NCBI GenBank assembly: GCA_963836905.1
Contig: CAWIKY010000006.1
Span: 1,364,001-1,428,000 of the forward strand
DNA length: 64,000 bases
Origin: CAWIKY01 sp963836905
Lineage (GTDB): Bacteria > Pseudomonadota > Alphaproteobacteria > Caulobacterales > Hyphomonadaceae
Direction of reading: 5' to 3'
A program made the position numbers and the translations under genes. Below, in pieces: positions 18,506-26,966 of the stretch (position 1 is its first letter; each line of letters begins with the position of its first letter). The notes under the pieces are model-generated. The model saw only the letters and a program-made list of their open reading frames with translations. It ran no database searches and had not been told where the DNA came from.

Positions 18506-19569
18506 GCACGAGCCTCCAGCAATGCCTTCAGACGCATTGAAAGAACCAGCGTATGAGCGGCATGCGTGTACCAGCCAGACCAGCCGAGGATCGGGTCACG
18601 GTTCGCGCCTGAAAGGAACGTATCAGCCGAAGAGACCCAGATCCCCATTCCTTTCACCGATGCAAACATACTCCACCACTCGAACGCGTCCTTGTCGAAC
18701 CGGCAGCCTGATGCGTTCTCCCAAATCGCGATCGCTTCCGGCCACGGAAGAAGGGCGGCAGCGCGTTCAGCTTGCCCTTGTGACCACAAGGGGTCGGTTG
18801 CCCATGCCAGATCTTCGAAGGGGTCGCCGATATGCGCCATCTCCCAGTCGAGTATCCCGGTGATCAAGCCTCTGCCATCATGCAGAAAATTTCCTGTCCG
18901 GTAATCGCCGTGAACGATTGAGAGTTTTTGCGCCGGTGGTGGCGGATGACGTCGAAGGTGGCGGATCGCCGCGCGTACAACGGGCAGCGGACCGGATTCG
19001 TGAAGATCGATCTCGTACTCCCAATGTGACAACGCTTCGTCCCACGCGGTCGCTTCAGTCACAGGGGGGCTGGCTAGCGCCAGCGGTGTGCCGGCCGTGT
19101 AGATTGAAGCTATGGTTCCAAGATGCTGGAAGAATGCCGCGCCGATTGCAGTCCGGTGATCCCCATAGGGATCCGCCTCGAACGGATTCGTCGCTGTTCC
19201 CGTCGCGATACGCTCCATGACAAAGAAGGGTGTGCCAAGCGGGGCCGGATCGGCCTCGAGGAAAAGTGCCTCTGGAACAGGAAGGTCAGCACCTGCAACA
19301 GATCTGTAGGCTGCAAATTCGATGGTTCTCTCAGTGTTGATGAGGCTTGCCGCAGGATCACGCCGAAGAATAAGCTGGCGCCGTTCGGGGTCGGTACTGC
19401 CATTTGAAAAGCAGTCCAGATCGACGCAATAGGTCTGCCGCGACGCACCGCCGTGAATGCGCTGAAACCCTGTGGTCTCCGCCCGGTCAACGCCATCGAG
19501 ACGGCTGACGGCATAATCCGCAAAGCGCTCTGCAAGCGCTGGATCGTCTATGCGAAGCGGAGACGTCAT
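18502..19569 (-). CDS. APH-fold phosphotransferase (ACAD10-N/LvaA-like kinase)
   Basis: 355 residues of the aminoglycoside phosphotransferase/choline kinase fold. The Brenner motif HGDYRTGNFLHD near 219 holds the catalytic Asp and the metal-binding Asn; the second metal Asp is in GILDWEMAHIGDPFEDLAW. The N-terminal lobe starts RIHGGASRQTYCVDL. Members with the DWEMAHIGDP-DLAW signature include the kinase half of ACAD10/11, which phosphorylates 4-hydroxyacyl-CoA, so a CoA ester is more likely than an antibiotic as substrate (inference). It overlaps the genes on both sides by 4 nt, which indicates one tight operon. Confidence 0.88.
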   Translation of the reverse strand: MTSPLRIDDPALAERFADYAVSRLDGVDRAETTGFQRIHGGASRQTYCVDLDCFSNGSTDPERRQLILRRDPAASLINTERTIEFAAYRSVAGADLPVPEALFLEADPAPLGTPFFVMERIATGTATNPFEADPYGDHRTAIGAAFFQHLGTIASIYTAGTPLALASPPVTEATAWDEALSHWEYEIDLHESGPLPVVRAAIRHLRRHPPPPAQKLSIVHGDYRTGNFLHDGRGLITGILDWEMAHIGDPFEDLAWATDPLWSQGQAERAAALLPWPEAIAIWENASGCRFDKDAFEWWSMFASVKGMGIWVSSADTFLSGANRDPILGWSGWYTHAAHTLVLSMRLKALLEARA

Positions 19570-20678
19570 TCCGGCGCATCCAGAATGGATTTGAAACCGG
19601 ATGGTGCGTGCGGACCCACGAACAACTGCTCGAGGGTTCCAAGTCCGGCGTCATTGAAACCATCGGATCGCTTCAGCGTCACCCGGGAAAGCGCCTGAAT
19701 GTGAAGGTTTGCCGGGTCGGCCCAGTTCAGCTCCGCCGGGAGAAATGTTTCTGTGTATACAGAAAGCGTATCTCCCTTGCAGGCCCCATGCCCCCATTCC
19801 GGGTGTGAATACCCGATCCCCTTCATCTGGAAAGCTGAAAGCGGTTCAAAGCCTATGGTCAGGTCGCGGCCCTGCCGGTCCTTTGCAGACAGGGACGCCG
19901 AAGCAACGCGGCGCGTACCGGATTCGTAATCAACGTTTATGCGCGCATCGTGCAGATGGTGAGCGGGGCCGGGGGTCTCACCATCCGGCACGAACACCGC
20001 CCGGGTATTCCAGGGCTCACCCTCCGCATCGTCATTCACATGGAAAAACAGCGACCCGGCATCCAAATTTACGGGCGTCCATATCCAGTAATACTGCGGC
20101 AGGCGGGAAGGCGCTGCGGGCTGATTGTCTGCCGCGCCTATTGGCCGAACACCCCAGCTTCTGTCTCGCGTTCCACGCCAGGATGCCGGTTCGGCAGTCA
20201 TCACCTCGCCGTTTAACCCCAGCGTGCCCGACCAGCGACCATTCTGGGTCATGCGGGTGCAGTCAATCACCATTCGCGGCCCCTGCCGGTAGGTGAAGCG
20301 GGGCTCTTCGATTGGGAAACTTCGTCCGTCGAATGTCATGTCGAGCGAAACGCCGTCAGTCTCGGCAAGTCTAACTCGAAGACGCTTCAGCGGTTCAATG
20401 ATCTCGATGGAAAGCGGCCCGACGCTTAGTTCCATACGCTCCATGTTCAGCACGCGGGACACATGCACGGAGGTCTGAACCCCATCCTTCAGAATGGAAA
20501 CCGCGCCGTCAGCAATGTTCAAATGCGGATAGACGCCAAACGCCACCGCAAAGAAAACGGAACCATCTTCGCTGTACCCATTGAAGAAGTACCGGTCATA
20601 GAAATTACGGTCGCTCCCCGAATAGGCAATTGGCTCGGGTGTCTGATGGATCGGGTACTCGTCTCCGCGCGTAAGCAA
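19566..20678 (-). CDS. Lipocalin-like (AttH/CrtC-type) hypothetical protein
   Basis: About 370 residues from a TTG at 20678, chosen because AAGGGAGAA lies about 6 nt upstream; the frame stays open to another TTG at 20756, which would add 26 unconvincing residues. The protein is beta-rich with no signal peptide: an N-terminal half (YFFNGYSEDGSVFFAVAFGVYP) and a C-terminal half (RDRSWGVRPIG, YYWIWTPVNL, FFHVNDDAEG) resemble the duplicated lipocalin fold of AttH/hydroxyneurosporene-synthase-like proteins. Such proteins often bind or hydrate hydrophobic molecules, but nothing here fixes the ligand. It is the first gene of the operon with the APH kinase and the small helical protein. Confidence 0.75.
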   Translation of the reverse strand: MLTRGDEYPIHQTPEPIAYSGSDRNFYDRYFFNGYSEDGSVFFAVAFGVYPHLNIADGAVSILKDGVQTSVHVSRVLNMERMELSVGPLSIEIIEPLKRLRVRLAETDGVSLDMTFDGRSFPIEEPRFTYRQGPRMVIDCTRMTQNGRWSGTLGLNGEVMTAEPASWRGTRDRSWGVRPIGAADNQPAAPSRLPQYYWIWTPVNLDAGSLFFHVNDDAEGEPWNTRAVFVPDGETPGPAHHLHDARINVDYESGTRRVASASLSAKDRQGRDLTIGFEPLSAFQMKGIGYSHPEWGHGACKGDTLSVYTETFLPAELNWADPANLHIQALSRVTLKRSDGFNDAGLGTLEQLFVGPHAPSGFKSILDAPE

Positions 20679-20784
20679 ACCGTTTTCTCCCTTGGCGGCC
20701 GCCTCTCTTGCCGGACAGCCTGGTTTCAGCCTTACTGAACCGCGTCGCCATTGCAAGGCACTTGCTTTAGAGGGTCGAACACGA

Positions 20785-21213
20785 ATGACAGAGGTTACGA
20801 CCGATCAAATCAACCGGTTTTTACAGGAGACGTTTATATCAGACGGTCGCCCCCCTCTGGTCGAGGAAATTGCCGATGGATATGCGCGGCTTTCGCTTCA
20901 CACTGATGCAACACATATCCGACCGGGCGACCTCATATCGGGACCGACACAGATGAGCCTGGCCGATACGGCAATGTACGTCGCAGTCTTCACGCGCTGT
21001 GGCATTATCCCGATGGCGGTCACATCCTCGCTTAACACGAGCTTTCTGCGCCCCTGCCCCGCTGCCGATCCTAATACTGCAAAGGATCGCTTGCTGACCT
21101 GTGGTCGCCGGTTGGCAGTCGGGTTTGTCGAGATCTTCGCAGTAGCCAGCGACAAGCTGGCCAGCCAAACTGTTGTTACCCACGTTATTTCCTCTGAAAG
21201 TGACCGAGTATGA
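20785..21213 (+). CDS. Hotdog-fold thioesterase (PaaI-like)
   Basis: 142 residues from the ATG at 20785; longer upstream starts have no support. The hotdog core shows ISGPTQMSLADTAMYVAVFTRCG, with the helix Asp in the active-site position, then TSSLNTSFLRPCPA and a strand ending VVTHVISS. Substrate unknown; in this setting an acyl-CoA. First gene of a plus-strand operon, overlapping the next gene at ATGA, and divergent from the lipocalin/APH operon, so the two operons may share regulation. Confidence 0.87.
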   Translation: MTEVTTDQINRFLQETFISDGRPPLVEEIADGYARLSLHTDATHIRPGDLISGPTQMSLADTAMYVAVFTRCGIIPMAVTSSLNTSFLRPCPAADPNTAKDRLLTCGRRLAVGFVEIFAVASDKLASQTVVTHVISSESDRV

Positions 21214-21578
21214 CCGCCTTGCTTTTTGCTTCCTTCATCGGGTTCGCCAGTGTTGCGCTGGGAGCCTTCGGCGCACACGCTCTTGCTGACAGGCTCGGAG
21301 ATCTGCAGCGCGGCTGGTGGGAAACAGCCACGCTGTACGGACTGGTTCATGCAGCCGTTCTCGCAGCGCTTGGGCTGACCCGCAGCGAAGCTTCGCTCCC
21401 GATCTCCATGGCGCCATGGATGTTCTTCGTCGGGGTTCTGCTTTTCTCCGGCACGCTTTATTTGATGGCTATTGGTGCACCGCGGTGGTTCGGCGCTATT
21501 ACCCCGGTCGGTGGGCTGGCCTTACTTGGCGGCTGGATTTGTATTTTCTGGATTGCCATCTCGGCCAGCGGACGATGA
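21210..21578 (+). CDS. DUF423 family inner-membrane protein (YgdD-like)
   Basis: 122 residues with four hydrophobic segments and the family start SFIGFASVALGAFGAHAL. The conserved ALTRSEASLPISMAPWMFFVGVLLFSGTLY and TPVGGLALLGGW match the DUF423 pattern. The role of the family is not established. It overlaps both the upstream thioesterase and the downstream hydrolase by 4 nt (ATGA), so all three are likely co-translated. Confidence 0.92.
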   Translation: MTALLFASFIGFASVALGAFGAHALADRLGDLQRGWWETATLYGLVHAAVLAALGLTRSEASLPISMAPWMFFVGVLLFSGTLYLMAIGAPRWFGAITPVGGLALLGGWICIFWIAISASGR

Positions 21579-22546
21579 TCGACTGGACCGCGCCGGATTA
21601 TTTCAGCAATGACGGAATTGATCTGGCTTACTGGCAAAGCGGTCCTGCAAACAGCCGCTGGCCGGCGATCATCTTCAGTCACGGTTTCCCTGAGCTGGCA
21701 TACTCATGGCGACATCAGATGGATGTGCTCGCATCTGAAGGGTTTCGATGCATAGCTCTGGATCAGCGAGGCTACGGCCGATCAACATCGGGGTTGGACG
21801 TGAAGCGCTATGGAATGGCGGACCTTTGCTCCGACATTGCCGGGCTGGCGCGATACCTGGAAACCGGGCCGGTTATCTATTGTGGGCATGACTGGGGCGG
21901 ACTCGTCGTCTGGCAGATGCCTCTTCGCCACCCGGAAAGTGTCGCAGGGATCATCAGCCTGAACACACCCTACACGAAACGCTCCCCGAAAGACCCTGTT
22001 GCTCTCTACCGAAAACGCTTCGGCGAAGACTTCTATATCGTCTGGTTTCAGGAAGCGGTTGATCCGGAAGCGGTACTCGAACGGGATGTCGCAACGACGC
22101 TGGCCTATTTTGCGCAGAAGCCGGAAGAAGCTCATCGAAGCTCCGCAGACGCTCGCTCAGGGTCATCACTGCGCGAGACGTTGCGTGCCTTCAATAGAAA
22201 CGATGCGCGCGATCTGGTGATGAATGAAACCGCCTTCGCCTACTATATGGAGGCCTATGAAAGGTCCGGTTTCGAAGGACCGATAAACTGGTATCGAAAC
22301 TTCAGTGAAAACTGGCTCCAATCGGAAGGCCAGCATGACCACGTACCTCACCCATCCCTGATGATTCTGGCAGAGCTTGATCCGGTCCTGCCCCCCGAAG
22401 CGGCGAATGGTATGGAACGCTATGTTCCTGATCTCGAGACAATTTTAATTTCAGGGTCAGGCCATTGGACCCAGCAAGAAAAACCGGACGAGGTAAACGC
22501 TGCAATCGCGAACTGGATCACGCGTCGGTTTTCGGACAACGCGTAA
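21575..22546 (+). CDS. Alpha/beta hydrolase, epoxide hydrolase-like
   Basis: 323 residues from the ATG at 21575, which overlaps the stop of the DUF423 gene; the frame is open further upstream but that part only shadows DUF423. Oxyanion motif SHGFPELAYSWRHQ, nucleophile Asp in GHDWGG (D106), and catalytic His in SGHWTQQEKP near the C-terminus. Asp as nucleophile and the HGFPE sequence point to an epoxide hydrolase or haloacid/haloalkane-type enzyme rather than an esterase. A lid domain lies between about 130 and 240. Cytoplasmic. Substrate unknown. Confidence 0.88.
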   Translation: MIDWTAPDYFSNDGIDLAYWQSGPANSRWPAIIFSHGFPELAYSWRHQMDVLASEGFRCIALDQRGYGRSTSGLDVKRYGMADLCSDIAGLARYLETGPVIYCGHDWGGLVVWQMPLRHPESVAGIISLNTPYTKRSPKDPVALYRKRFGEDFYIVWFQEAVDPEAVLERDVATTLAYFAQKPEEAHRSSADARSGSSLRETLRAFNRNDARDLVMNETAFAYYMEAYERSGFEGPINWYRNFSENWLQSEGQHDHVPHPSLMILAELDPVLPPEAANGMERYVPDLETILISGSGHWTQQEKPDEVNAAIANWITRRFSDNA

Positions 22547-23155
22547 TCAGGAAACCGTGTCGTCGCGGTCTTGCCACTGGTCGAGCAATGCGTTGGCCAG
22601 CCGCCGCGACTCATCGATCTCGCTCTCGAAACGTACAATCGCGGAACTTGCCGAGGGAAAGGTAACTCCGGAACGCCCTTCGATTACCTCAAGTGCCTCG
22701 ACGAACGATACCCGGGCTTTCTTGGCAAAGACGAGAGCCTTTTCAAAGCCCGCAAGGTCACCGCGTGAGGATGGCTGATCGTCCGCCACAAGCTGGCTGG
22801 CTTTCTCATTGACCGAAGAAAGCTCCGCAACGGCAAGACCAGCATCCCGGGATATTCTTCCGGCAGCAGCCTCGACAGAACCGGTATCAGCGTTTATGCG
22901 CGCCGCATATGTTTCGGGTACAGCACCCTGTGGTGCTGCATCTGCGAAAACTGCGGTTCTGAAAAACGCGAGGGGATTGATCGCCGAAGCCCAACCGCGC
23001 TCATTAGCGCTCTCGCAAAAGGCTGCAGATGCCGTTCGTAGTTCGCTTTGTTCTGGTGCAAGACTGGTTGTCACTTCAGCTGGCTGCATGGAGACCGTTG
23101 CACACCCGCACGCCAGAAGCGCACTTGTCAGTACCATGAAGACCGAACGCATCAT
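22547..23155 (-). CDS. Hypothetical lipoprotein
   Basis: About 202 residues from the ATG ATG pair at 23152-23155. A signal with lipobox LLACGC puts the lipid on a Cys near residue 17-19. The mature part is helical, with one region (AFCESANERGWASAINPLAFFRTAVFADAAP) conserved-looking and an acidic C-terminus. No family recognised. The frame remains open to 23470 upstream, but there it lacks a signal and overlaps pip, so the lipoprotein start is preferred. Convergent with the epoxide hydrolase, the two stop codons abutting. Confidence 0.75.
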   Translation of the reverse strand: MMRSVFMVLTSALLACGCATVSMQPAEVTTSLAPEQSELRTASAAFCESANERGWASAINPLAFFRTAVFADAAPQGAVPETYAARINADTGSVEAAAGRISRDAGLAVAELSSVNEKASQLVADDQPSSRGDLAGFEKALVFAKKARVSFVEALEVIEGRSGVTFPSASSAIVRFESEIDESRRLANALLDQWQDRDDTVS

Positions 23156-23260
23156 AACTTGCTCGCAAGTGTTCTGTTTTGCTTTCGCATTTACATAGCG
23201 CCTGGATGTTCGTCGCGTCCAGCCCCATTCAGTTATTAAACCAGTCCAGGTGACTTCAGC

Positions 23261-24234
23261 ATGAACAAGAAAGCAACGCTTCGGCGGAAACTCTACCCGG
23301 ATCGGAGCCAAGAAAAGCGGGTCGACTGGCCGTTTCAGATCTGCACGAGCTCTACTATGAAGATGCCGGACCGGCGGCCGGATTGGCAGTTGTTGCACTG
23401 CATGGTGGACCGGGTGGGGGTGCCAGTCCGGAGATGCGCCGATTCTTCGATCCGCGCCTCTACCGGACAATCCTGTTCGATCAGCGCGGATGTGGTCGAT
23501 CTACCCCGCGTTCTGAACTGCGCGAGAACGATACCTGGGCTTTGGTCGAAGACATGGAGCGTTTGCGCGTTCATCTCGGACTGGAAAAATGGGTGGTGTT
23601 CGGTGGCTCGTGGGGGTCGACGCTTGCGCTTGCTTATGCGGTTACCCACCCGGAGCGCGTTGCCGGTCTCATCCTGCGCGGCGTGTTTCTGCTGACACGC
23701 TCGGAAATTGCCTGGTTCTATCAGGAAGGCGCCAGCAGACTGTTTCCCGATGCGTATGACCGCTACATTGCTCCGATACCTGAGAACGAAAGATCTGATC
23801 TCGTTTCTGCATTCTGGAAGCGTCTGTCGAGCGAAGACGATGATGTGAGGCTGGAAGCCGCCAGGGCCTGGGCGCGCTGGGAAGGCGAAACACTCTCCAT
23901 ACGGGGACCTTCAGTCATCCCTCCAAGGTTCGACGAAGACAGTTTCGTCGATGCCTTCGCCCGGATCGAATGCCACTACTTCCGCAATAAGGGGTTCTTT
24001 GCGTCCGACGGATGGCTTCTCGAACAAGCGCATCGTCTCAAAGACATTCCCGGCATCATCGTGCACGGCCGGTATGACGTAGTGACCCCCTTGTCATCTG
24101 CATGGGCTCTGAAGAAAGCCTGGCCTGAGGCCGAGCTTCAGATCGTGCCAGACGCTGGCCACTCCAGTCTTGAGCCCGGCATCGTTAACGCGCTCATAGA
24201 CGCGACAGATCGGATGACCGAACTCGCAATCTGA
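23261..24234 (+). CDS. pip: Prolyl aminopeptidase, frameshifted near the start in this sequence
   Basis: Removes N-terminal proline from peptides; cytoplasmic alpha/beta hydrolase. The ATG at 23261 opens MNKKATLRRKLYPDR, but the rest (EPRKAGRLAVSDLHELYYEDAG...) is one frame off. Adding a single G in cgg near 23301 joins them into a 324-residue protein of normal family length. Oxyanion HGGPGGG near 48, nucleophile GGSWGS (S117), GCGRSTP, and catalytic His in DAGHSSLEPG. Without the repair the frame has no ATG before residue 60. Convergent with the sodium symporter gene 23 nt away. Confidence 0.9.
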
Positions 24235-24257
24235 GCAGCCTTCATCAAGCGTAGAAG

Positions 24258-25643
24258 TTAGCCCCCCAGAGCGGTTCTCAACCAGTCCGGCAAGCTGATC
24301 CAGCCATATGCGTCGGCCGTCTGAAGTGTGCCGAAGACAAGAATGAAACCCAATGCAACGGGTATCAGATACCGAAGCAGGTTTCGAACGACCGTGAACA
24401 GCAAACCGTCGCCAAGCTCATCTGCCAGAGAGGACTTTGTCAAAGCCCAACCCGCAAACAGGGCGATCAAGACGCCGCCGAGCGGCAGAAGCAACTGACC
24501 GGTTATGAAGTCAACTATGTCGATCCGGTTGGCATTCATCACGTAGAGGGTCGCGATCAGGAAGATGATGATCCCCAGTCCGATTGCGCCCTTAACCCTC
24601 CCGATGCCCTTTTGATCTTCCAGCCAGGACACGCCGACCTCGAACAGCGAAATCGAGGAAGTGAACGCTGCGAAAAGCGCGAGTGTGAAGAAGATGCCGC
24701 CAATAATGTTGCCGCCCGGCATCTGGCCGAACGCGACGGGCATTACGTTGAAAAAGAGCCCCGTGCCACCGGCCGGATCCAGTGCAAATGCAAACACGAT
24801 CGGAAAGATGGCCAAGCCCGCAATGAGCGCCACAAACGTGTCGGTAAACGCGATCAGGATGGATGAGCGCGGAATGCTGGTGTCTCGTGTCAGATAGGCG
24901 CCGTAAGTGACCATCAGAACGCTACCGACGCTGAGCGAAAAGAACGCTTGTCCGACCGCCGCCAGCCAGGTCGATAGCGTGACCTCGGAAAAGTCGGGCG
25001 CGAACAGGAAATTGACCGCGGCAGCCGCATCGCCAGTGACCATTGCAAAAACAACGAGGCCGACAAGCAGGACGAAGAAGAGCGGCATGAGGATGCTGGA
25101 GGCCTGCTCGATACCGCCTTTGATACCACGTGCAACGATGAAGACGTTGGCCAGCATGAACAGAGCAAGATAGAGCAGGATCTCACCGTTGTTAGCGAGT
25201 GTCAGACCGAAATTAACCCCGGACTCCTCGGCCGTCATGTCGGTAAATCGTCCGCTGAAAGCCTGAGGAATATAATCGAGTACCCACGTCGCAATGACGA
25301 TGTAGAAGCTGAAGATGGCAAGCGATGCGATGGCACCAATCCATGCGAGGCCCTCCCATAAGGGTGAGAGCTTCTCTTCCCGCGCGATCTTGCGAACGCC
25401 GGAAACAGCTGATCGACCTGACTTACGTCCCACGGCATATTCCGCCATGAGAACCGGCAATCCAAGAAGGATCACGCAGCCGACATAGATGATGATGAAC
25501 GCGCCGCCTCCGTTTTCACCTGCTGTGAACGGAAAGCGCCAAAGGTTTCCAAGGCCAACGGACGAACCGACTGCCGCCATTATGAATCCAAATCGCGACC
25601 CCCAATGGTCTGTCTTACGTCCTGCCTGTGGTATCGCGACCAT
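24258..25643 (-). CDS. Sodium-dependent transporter, NSS (SNF) family
   Basis: LeuT-fold symporter using the sodium gradient to take up an amino acid or related compound. 461 residues from the ATG at 25643, preceded by AAGGGG; a longer frame to 25739 has no membrane segment and is rejected. The family signature WGSRFGFIMAAVGSSVGLGNLWRFPF lies in TM1, holding the sodium- and substrate-binding residues; NGGGAFIIIY is in TM2. About 11-12 membrane segments can be counted. The substrate cannot be read from sequence. It is convergent with pip and followed upstream by rodA on the same strand. Confidence 0.93.
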   Translation of the reverse strand: MVAIPQAGRKTDHWGSRFGFIMAAVGSSVGLGNLWRFPFTAGENGGGAFIIIYVGCVILLGLPVLMAEYAVGRKSGRSAVSGVRKIAREEKLSPLWEGLAWIGAIASLAIFSFYIVIATWVLDYIPQAFSGRFTDMTAEESGVNFGLTLANNGEILLYLALFMLANVFIVARGIKGGIEQASSILMPLFFVLLVGLVVFAMVTGDAAAAVNFLFAPDFSEVTLSTWLAAVGQAFFSLSVGSVLMVTYGAYLTRDTSIPRSSILIAFTDTFVALIAGLAIFPIVFAFALDPAGGTGLFFNVMPVAFGQMPGGNIIGGIFFTLALFAAFTSSISLFEVGVSWLEDQKGIGRVKGAIGLGIIIFLIATLYVMNANRIDIVDFITGQLLLPLGGVLIALFAGWALTKSSLADELGDGLLFTVVRNLLRYLIPVALGFILVFGTLQTADAYGWISLPDWLRTALGG

Positions 25644-25823
25644 TGATAATGCCCCTTGCTCTTCCGGTAATTGCCCAAACGGACCCTGCCCACTGCGGCT
25701 ACCGGTGCCCTCGTTCGACGAGCGACAGTCGCAAGGCATTTGTTACGCGTCAATCGATCATGAGCGTTCCAAGCGTTGTGCATGCCCCTTGATTAGCTGC
25801 GCCATGAACTTGGATCACAAGGC

Positions 25824-26966
25824 TTATACCAAGCCGTGCAAGGTCAAAATCCGGTCACGCTCGGAATGAACGCATGCGACCAGCCCGAAAGCCGCCATCA
25901 CCGTCAGCATGGCCGTTCCGCCATAAGAGATCAAAGGCAAGGGAACGCCAACGACCGGCAGCATGCCGGTGACCATTCCGATATTTATTACAACGTAGAA
26001 TGCGATGGTGACTACCGCTCCGGCTGCGGCCAGTTTGCCAAAGACGTGCTTGCTGCGAAAAGCGATTGCCAGGCCGAGAACGAAAATTACGCCCCACACC
26101 GCCAGAAGACCGCTCGCCCCGATGAAGCCCAGCTCTTCGGCAATCACAGTGAAAATAAAATCGGTATGTTGCTCAGGGATGTAGTCGAGTTGGCTTTGTA
26201 CACCCTGGAGATACCCGCGACCGTCCAGACCTCCTGACCCGATTGCAATCTTGGCCTGCTGGATCTGATAGCCTGCTCCGAGCGGGTCGCTCGATGGATC
26301 CAGTGCGGTGAGGATCCGTGCCTTTTGATAGTCTTTCAGAACGTAGAAATACGCCAACGGCGCACCGATCGCTGCAGCGACAATGCTCGATATTATGATA
26401 CGCCAATTGAGCCCGGCAAAGAAGATGATTGCCCCTCCACTCGCTACCAGTAGCAAAGCTGTCCCGAGATCAGGCTGATGGAACACCAGCCCTACCGGCA
26501 GGATAATCATCACGATGGCCGGCACATGATGCAGCAGGCGCCGTTTGGATCCGCCGAAAATACCATGATAGTACCGTGCCAATGCGAGCACGAGCGCAAG
26601 TTTCATGAATTCGGAGGGCTGTAGACGAATAGGTCCGACATCGAGCCAACGCTGCGCGCCACCGCCTGTTGCACCGAACAATTCGACGCCAATTAGCATG
26701 ACAAGTGCGATACCGTAGGCAGGGTAAGCAACCGCAGCCCATAGCCGTATCGGCAGGAGCGCCAGACCCAACAGTAGCAGAAAGGCAACTCCGAGACGCA
26801 AAGCCTGACGATAGGGAAGACCGGCTTCGACCGGATTGGTGCTCGTCGCTGAGAACAGCATCAGAACCCCGAAAAGCCCGACGCCCAGGATCAGAAGTAG
26901 GAGCACCCAGGGCAACCGCGACAGCAGAACGAGCGGAGATCTGTTCAGGGTATCGGCGTAGCTCAT
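25824..26966 (-). CDS. rodA: Rod shape-determining protein RodA (SEDS glycosyltransferase)
   Basis: Lipid II polymerase of the elongation machinery, working with PBP2 in the inner membrane. 380 residues with about ten membrane segments. SEDS signatures are visible: RLGVAFLLLLGLALLP, RWLDVGPIRLQPSEFMKLALVLALARYY, and HQPDLGTALLLVASG. Late in the protein are EQHTDFIFTVIAEELGF and GVPLPLISYGGTAML. Its start codon overlaps the PBP2 stop, so it is translated from the mre operon. Last gene of the cluster. Confidence 0.96.
   Translation of the reverse strand: MSYADTLNRSPLVLLSRLPWVLLLLILGVGLFGVLMLFSATSTNPVEAGLPYRQALRLGVAFLLLLGLALLPIRLWAAVAYPAYGIALVMLIGVELFGATGGGAQRWLDVGPIRLQPSEFMKLALVLALARYYHGIFGGSKRRLLHHVPAIVMIILPVGLVFHQPDLGTALLLVASGGAIIFFAGLNWRIIISSIVAAAIGAPLAYFYVLKDYQKARILTALDPSSDPLGAGYQIQQAKIAIGSGGLDGRGYLQGVQSQLDYIPEQHTDFIFTVIAEELGFIGASGLLAVWGVIFVLGLAIAFRSKHVFGKLAAAGAVVTIAFYVVINIGMVTGMLPVVGVPLPLISYGGTAMLTVMAAFGLVACVHSERDRILTLHGLV

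Noticed and set aside
20695..20704. ggcggccgcc palindrome in the divergent spacer at about 20.7 kb
   Set aside because: A 10-bp all-GC palindrome is expected by chance in this composition.
21317..21574. N-terminal extension of the epoxide hydrolase frame
   Set aside because: It runs across the DUF423 gene in another frame and does not resemble alpha/beta hydrolases; the ATG at 21575 is coupled to DUF423.
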